From positions 1 to 6,726 of the forward strand of contig JAKQWJ010000122.1 of assembly GCA_029562045.1 (NCBI GenBank): a stretch of 6,726 bases of DNA, in the 5' to 3' direction. A program made the translations under genes and the position numbers. The notes beneath the pieces were generated by a model. It ran no database searches, was not told the origin of the DNA, and was given only the letters and a program-made list of their open reading frames with translations. The DNA comes from Spirochaetota bacterium. GTDB lineage: Bacteria; Spirochaetota; Spirochaetia; DTKZ01. Positions 4,423 to 6,726 of the stretch are shown in pieces (within the stretch, counting starts at the first letter, position 1; each line of letters begins with the position of its first letter).

Positions 4423-6674
4423 AGCGCCCGGGGGTCCTCCTCTTCCTGACCCGCCTGGCGGTCTACCTCACGGCGGTCTCGCTGCCCCTGATCCATCCCG
4501 GGATAGCGGTGGCCTACGACCTGCCGGCGGCGGTCCTGTTCTTCCTCATCGTTCCCGGGGAAGCCGCCGCCGCCTTCCTCCTCCGTCCCCCGCGGTTCGG
4601 TCCCCGTGCCCGGGTCCTCGCCTTCGTCCTGCCCCTCCTCCCGGGCGCCCTCGCCGTCGCCGGCTTCTCCCGGGAGGCCCTCCTTCTCGTCGCCGGAGGA
4701 GCGGCGGCCTGGCTCCTGACCACGGCTCTCTTCGGCCTGCCCCGGATGGGGAAGCATCTGGCCCTTCTGGAGCAGCTCTTCCTGGCCTATGTCGCCTTCC
4801 GGATGCTGGGCTTCTCCCGGGCCTCGGAGGAGACGGCGACGGGAAGCGGGGCCCTGACCCAGGGGATCCTGGTTTTCACCGCCGCCGCCTTCCTCCTTCA
4901 CGGCATGGTGATCTACCACATCGCCTACGGAAAAGCGGGCGCTGAAAAACGTCGCCCCGACGACCCGGCGGCGGATGGACGACGCCGAAGACGGGAGCCC
5001 CTCCTCTTCGCGCTGGTGTCGGCGGCCCTGGTCGTTCTGACCCTCCTCCTGCCCCCCGACTTCGTCAGAAACTCGGTGGTGTCCAACCTTCTGGAAAACG
5101 AGGTCCGGCCCTCCCCGATCCCCGTGGACGGAAGCGACGACGGCTTCCCCGACGGAGGCTCCCAGCGGCGGAACCGCTTCGGGGGACGGAGGATCTTCCC
5201 CTGGGACGGCGAGGGGGACGGAAACCGGCTGGAGGGCATCCCTCAGGAGAACTGGCCGGGGACCGGTCAGGGGAGAGGGGACGAGGGGAAGCAGTACGCG
5301 GTCATGATCGTCACGGGCCGCCGGGACCCCATCTACGCCGCCGGAGAGTACCGGGGCCTCCTGCATCCCCTGCATGGGTTCCTGGCGGTGGAGTCCTCGG
5401 ACCTGAACCAGCTCGCCCGGGTGCGGCTCCTGGAGACCTGGATGGACACCGAAACACTGCCGGACCTGGACCGCAGCGAGGTGGATCTCTTCTTCCTTTC
5501 CACCACGACGGAGCGCCTCCTTCCCTACAAACCCCTCTCGGTGGAGCCCACCATCCTGCACCGGGGATTCGGCCCCTTCCGCTACTCATACCGGGCCGTC
5601 TCCCGGATGAGCGATTCCGGACCCCGGGAATGGAAGGACGCCCGGGACCTGGACCCCATGGAGGAGGAGGCCCTGGCGGAGTATCTGGAAGCGCCGCTGG
5701 CCCGGAACGACAGGGAGATCTTCGACGCGCACCTCCGGGGGGCCCTGGGGAACGGGAGCGGGGCAGGTTACTTCGAGAAAATCCGCCGCATCCTGGGGAG
5801 CTTTTCCGCCTTCCAGTACAACCTGGGCTTCGACGAGGACACCTCCGTCCCCAAACTGGTGGATTTTCTCACCCGCTCCAGGGAAGGGGACTGCACGGAG
5901 TTCTCAAACGTATCCGCCGTCCTGGGCCGCCTGGCGGGGATTCCCTCCCGGGTCGTCACCGGCTACCTCGCCTCCGGCGAGCTTCAGACCCGGGCCCACC
6001 TCCGGGGACTGGTGATGCTGCGGAACGCCATCGCCCTTCTGCGGGATTTCCCGCTGGAGGAGCTTTTCCTGGTCACCACCGCCCACCGCCACTCCTGGGT
6101 TCAGTACTACATCCCCGACTACGGCTGGATCGATTTCGAAACCACCTCCTCGGCCATCCCTCCCGTGGGCATGGGGGACCCCAACGCTCGGGATGTGGTG
6201 ATCCCCCTCCTGGGTGAAGAGCCCTCCCTGACCCCCATCGCGGTCTTCCCCTGGCGGAAGGTCCTGAAAGGGACCGCCCTGCTGGCGGCAGTTCTACTGG
6301 CGGGGGCCTACCTTTTCCGCTGCGGCCGGGAGGCCCTGCTGGCCCTGCGGGCCCGGGGCCGGGACGACCGGGCGGCCCGGGCGGTCTACCGGCTCCTGCT
6401 GATGCGTCTGGCGGCGGAGGGGAGGCCCTTCAAACCGCCGTCCCAGACCTCCCAGGAGTACGCCCGGCTCTTCCCCGACGAGCCGTCCTTCGCCGCCTTC
6501 GCGGCCCTGTACACCCCGCTGCGCTACCGGGAGACCTTCGCCCCGGGGGAGCGGGAGAAGATGATGGAGGAGCTGCGGCGGGAATCCGGCCGGGTCCTGC
6601 GGAAACTGCGCCGCCCCGGCCCGGCGGGAATGGTCAGGAGGATCGTCAGCCTCCGGGGATTGTGGTATCCATGA
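4419..6674 (+). CDS. Membrane-bound transglutaminase-like protein with DUF4129-like C-terminus
   Basis: This 751-residue protein starts at a GTG that overlaps the DUF58 stop. About six to seven hydrophobic segments occupy the first 213 residues (roughly 6-30, 34-55, 66-82, 86-106, 115-131, 148-168, 194-212). A Gly/Asp-rich linker follows (about 235-290), then an external region ending in a transglutaminase-like core. The core shows Cys492 in REGDCTEFSN, GIPSRVVTGY (507-516), and His558 in HRHSWVQYY. GWIDFETT (569-576) stands where the family usually reads GWxxFDPT, so Glu574 occupies the catalytic Asp position and Asp572 is nearby. One more membrane segment (about 615-634) leads to a cytoplasmic tail with the SQTSQEYARLFP (675-686) and YTPLRYRE (698-705) features of DUF4129. 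The layout resembles TgpA-type proteins, which follow MoxR and DUF58 genes in many bacteria. The substrate is unknown, and the Asp-to-Glu change leaves activity uncertain. Confidence 0.9.
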   Translation: MKRPGVLLFLTRLAVYLTAVSLPLIHPGIAVAYDLPAAVLFFLIVPGEAAAAFLLRPPRFGPRARVLAFVLPLLPGALAVAGFSREALLLVAGGAAAWLLTTALFGLPRMGKHLALLEQLFLAYVAFRMLGFSRASEETATGSGALTQGILVFTAAAFLLHGMVIYHIAYGKAGAEKRRPDDPAADGRRRRREPLLFALVSAALVVLTLLLPPDFVRNSVVSNLLENEVRPSPIPVDGSDDGFPDGGSQRRNRFGGRRIFPWDGEGDGNRLEGIPQENWPGTGQGRGDEGKQYAVMIVTGRRDPIYAAGEYRGLLHPLHGFLAVESSDLNQLARVRLLETWMDTETLPDLDRSEVDLFFLSTTTERLLPYKPLSVEPTILHRGFGPFRYSYRAVSRMSDSGPREWKDARDLDPMEEEALAEYLEAPLARNDREIFDAHLRGALGNGSGAGYFEKIRRILGSFSAFQYNLGFDEDTSVPKLVDFLTRSREGDCTEFSNVSAVLGRLAGIPSRVVTGYLASGELQTRAHLRGLVMLRNAIALLRDFPLEELFLVTTAHRHSWVQYYIPDYGWIDFETTSSAIPPVGMGDPNARDVVIPLLGEEPSLTPIAVFPWRKVLKGTALLAAVLLAGAYLFRCGREALLALRARGRDDRAARAVYRLLLMRLAAEGRPFKPPSQTSQEYARLFPDEPSFAAFAALYTPLRYRETFAPGEREKMMEELRRESGRVLRKLRRPGPAGMVRRIVSLRGLWYP

Positions 6675-6726
6675 GCATGGGAAACCCTCGGGCGCTTCGC
6701 ACGCCGGCCCCTTTTACGCCGGCCCC
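6671..6726 (+). CDS. Start of a possible fourth operon gene, cut by the window edge
   Basis: ATG 6671 overlaps the preceding stop in an ATGA junction and stays open for 18 codons to the window edge, reading MSMGNPRALRTPAPFTPA. A second ATG lies in frame at 6677. The ATGA junction copies the arrangement used elsewhere in this operon. The visible part is too short to assign a family, and the last 26 bases are repetitive, so it could also be a non-coding spacer. Confidence 0.35.
   Translation, partial: MSMGNPRALRTPAPFTPA
6701..6726 (+). repeat. Short direct repeat with 15-nt period at the window edge
   Basis: ACGCCGGCCCC occurs at 6701-6711 and again at 6716-6726, separated by TTTT, so the period is 15 nt. 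The second copy is cut by the window edge and the series may continue. In the frame from 6671 the unit would encode TPAPF. Confidence 0.6.

Noticed and set aside
3531..5561. 676-codon minus-strand open frame and other long frames opposite the operon
   Set aside because: Very GC-rich genes commonly leave long antisense frames; this one is low-complexity, crosses two well-supported genes and has no recognisable domain.

Overview
The window is bacterial DNA with three contrasting blocks. Bases 1-1148 are the leader-distal part of a type I-C-like CRISPR array. Bases 1149-1709 are a less GC-rich remnant zone that holds, on the minus strand, a decayed MntA-HepT (nucleotidyltransferase/HEPN) toxin-antitoxin pair. 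Bases 1710-6674 are a very GC-rich, tightly packed plus-strand operon encoding a MoxR-family AAA+ ATPase, a DUF58 protein and a membrane-bound transglutaminase-like protein. The start of a fourth reading frame runs off the right edge. No rRNA or tRNA is present, so the host cannot be named. Strong G/C preference at third codon positions, the I-C repeat and a MoxR-DUF58-transglutaminase operon fit many GC-rich anaerobes and environmental bacteria; I do not commit to a phylum.

CRISPR block: 18 repeats (the first cut by the window edge) and 17 spacers of 33-37 nt. The repeats are identical throughout, including the last one. The repeat orientation (3' end ATTGAAAC) puts the leader, and probably the cas genes, outside the window to the left. 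Spacers 7 and 9 share a 19-nt core in opposite orientation, so they sample both strands of one target site. After the last repeat come about 31 nt with no resemblance to HepT, then the beginning of hepT. The array therefore ends in roughly one spacer's length of DNA fused to a truncated toxin gene.

Remnant zone: the minus strand shows an mntA reading frame with two in-frame stops and a lost active-site serine. Its end overlaps the start of hepT, which keeps only about 20 codons of homology before the array side begins. The pair cannot act as a toxin-antitoxin. Bases 1541-1709 are a divergent intergenic region containing the mntA ribosome binding site and a possible promoter for the plus-strand operon.

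Operon: the MoxR ATPase probably acts as a chaperone-like remodeller for its partners. The DUF58 protein has the diagnostic RxYxPGDxxRxIxW-type motif. The transglutaminase-like protein has N-terminal membrane segments, an external Cys-His-Asp-type domain and a cytoplasmic DUF4129-like tail. Such trios are widespread, but their substrates are mostly unknown. Oddities here are a 45-codon frame that bridges moxR and the DUF58 gene with 4-nt overlaps at both ends, a glycine-rich insert and a 17-residue tandem duplication in the DUF58 protein, and a Glu where the catalytic Asp is expected in the transglutaminase domain.
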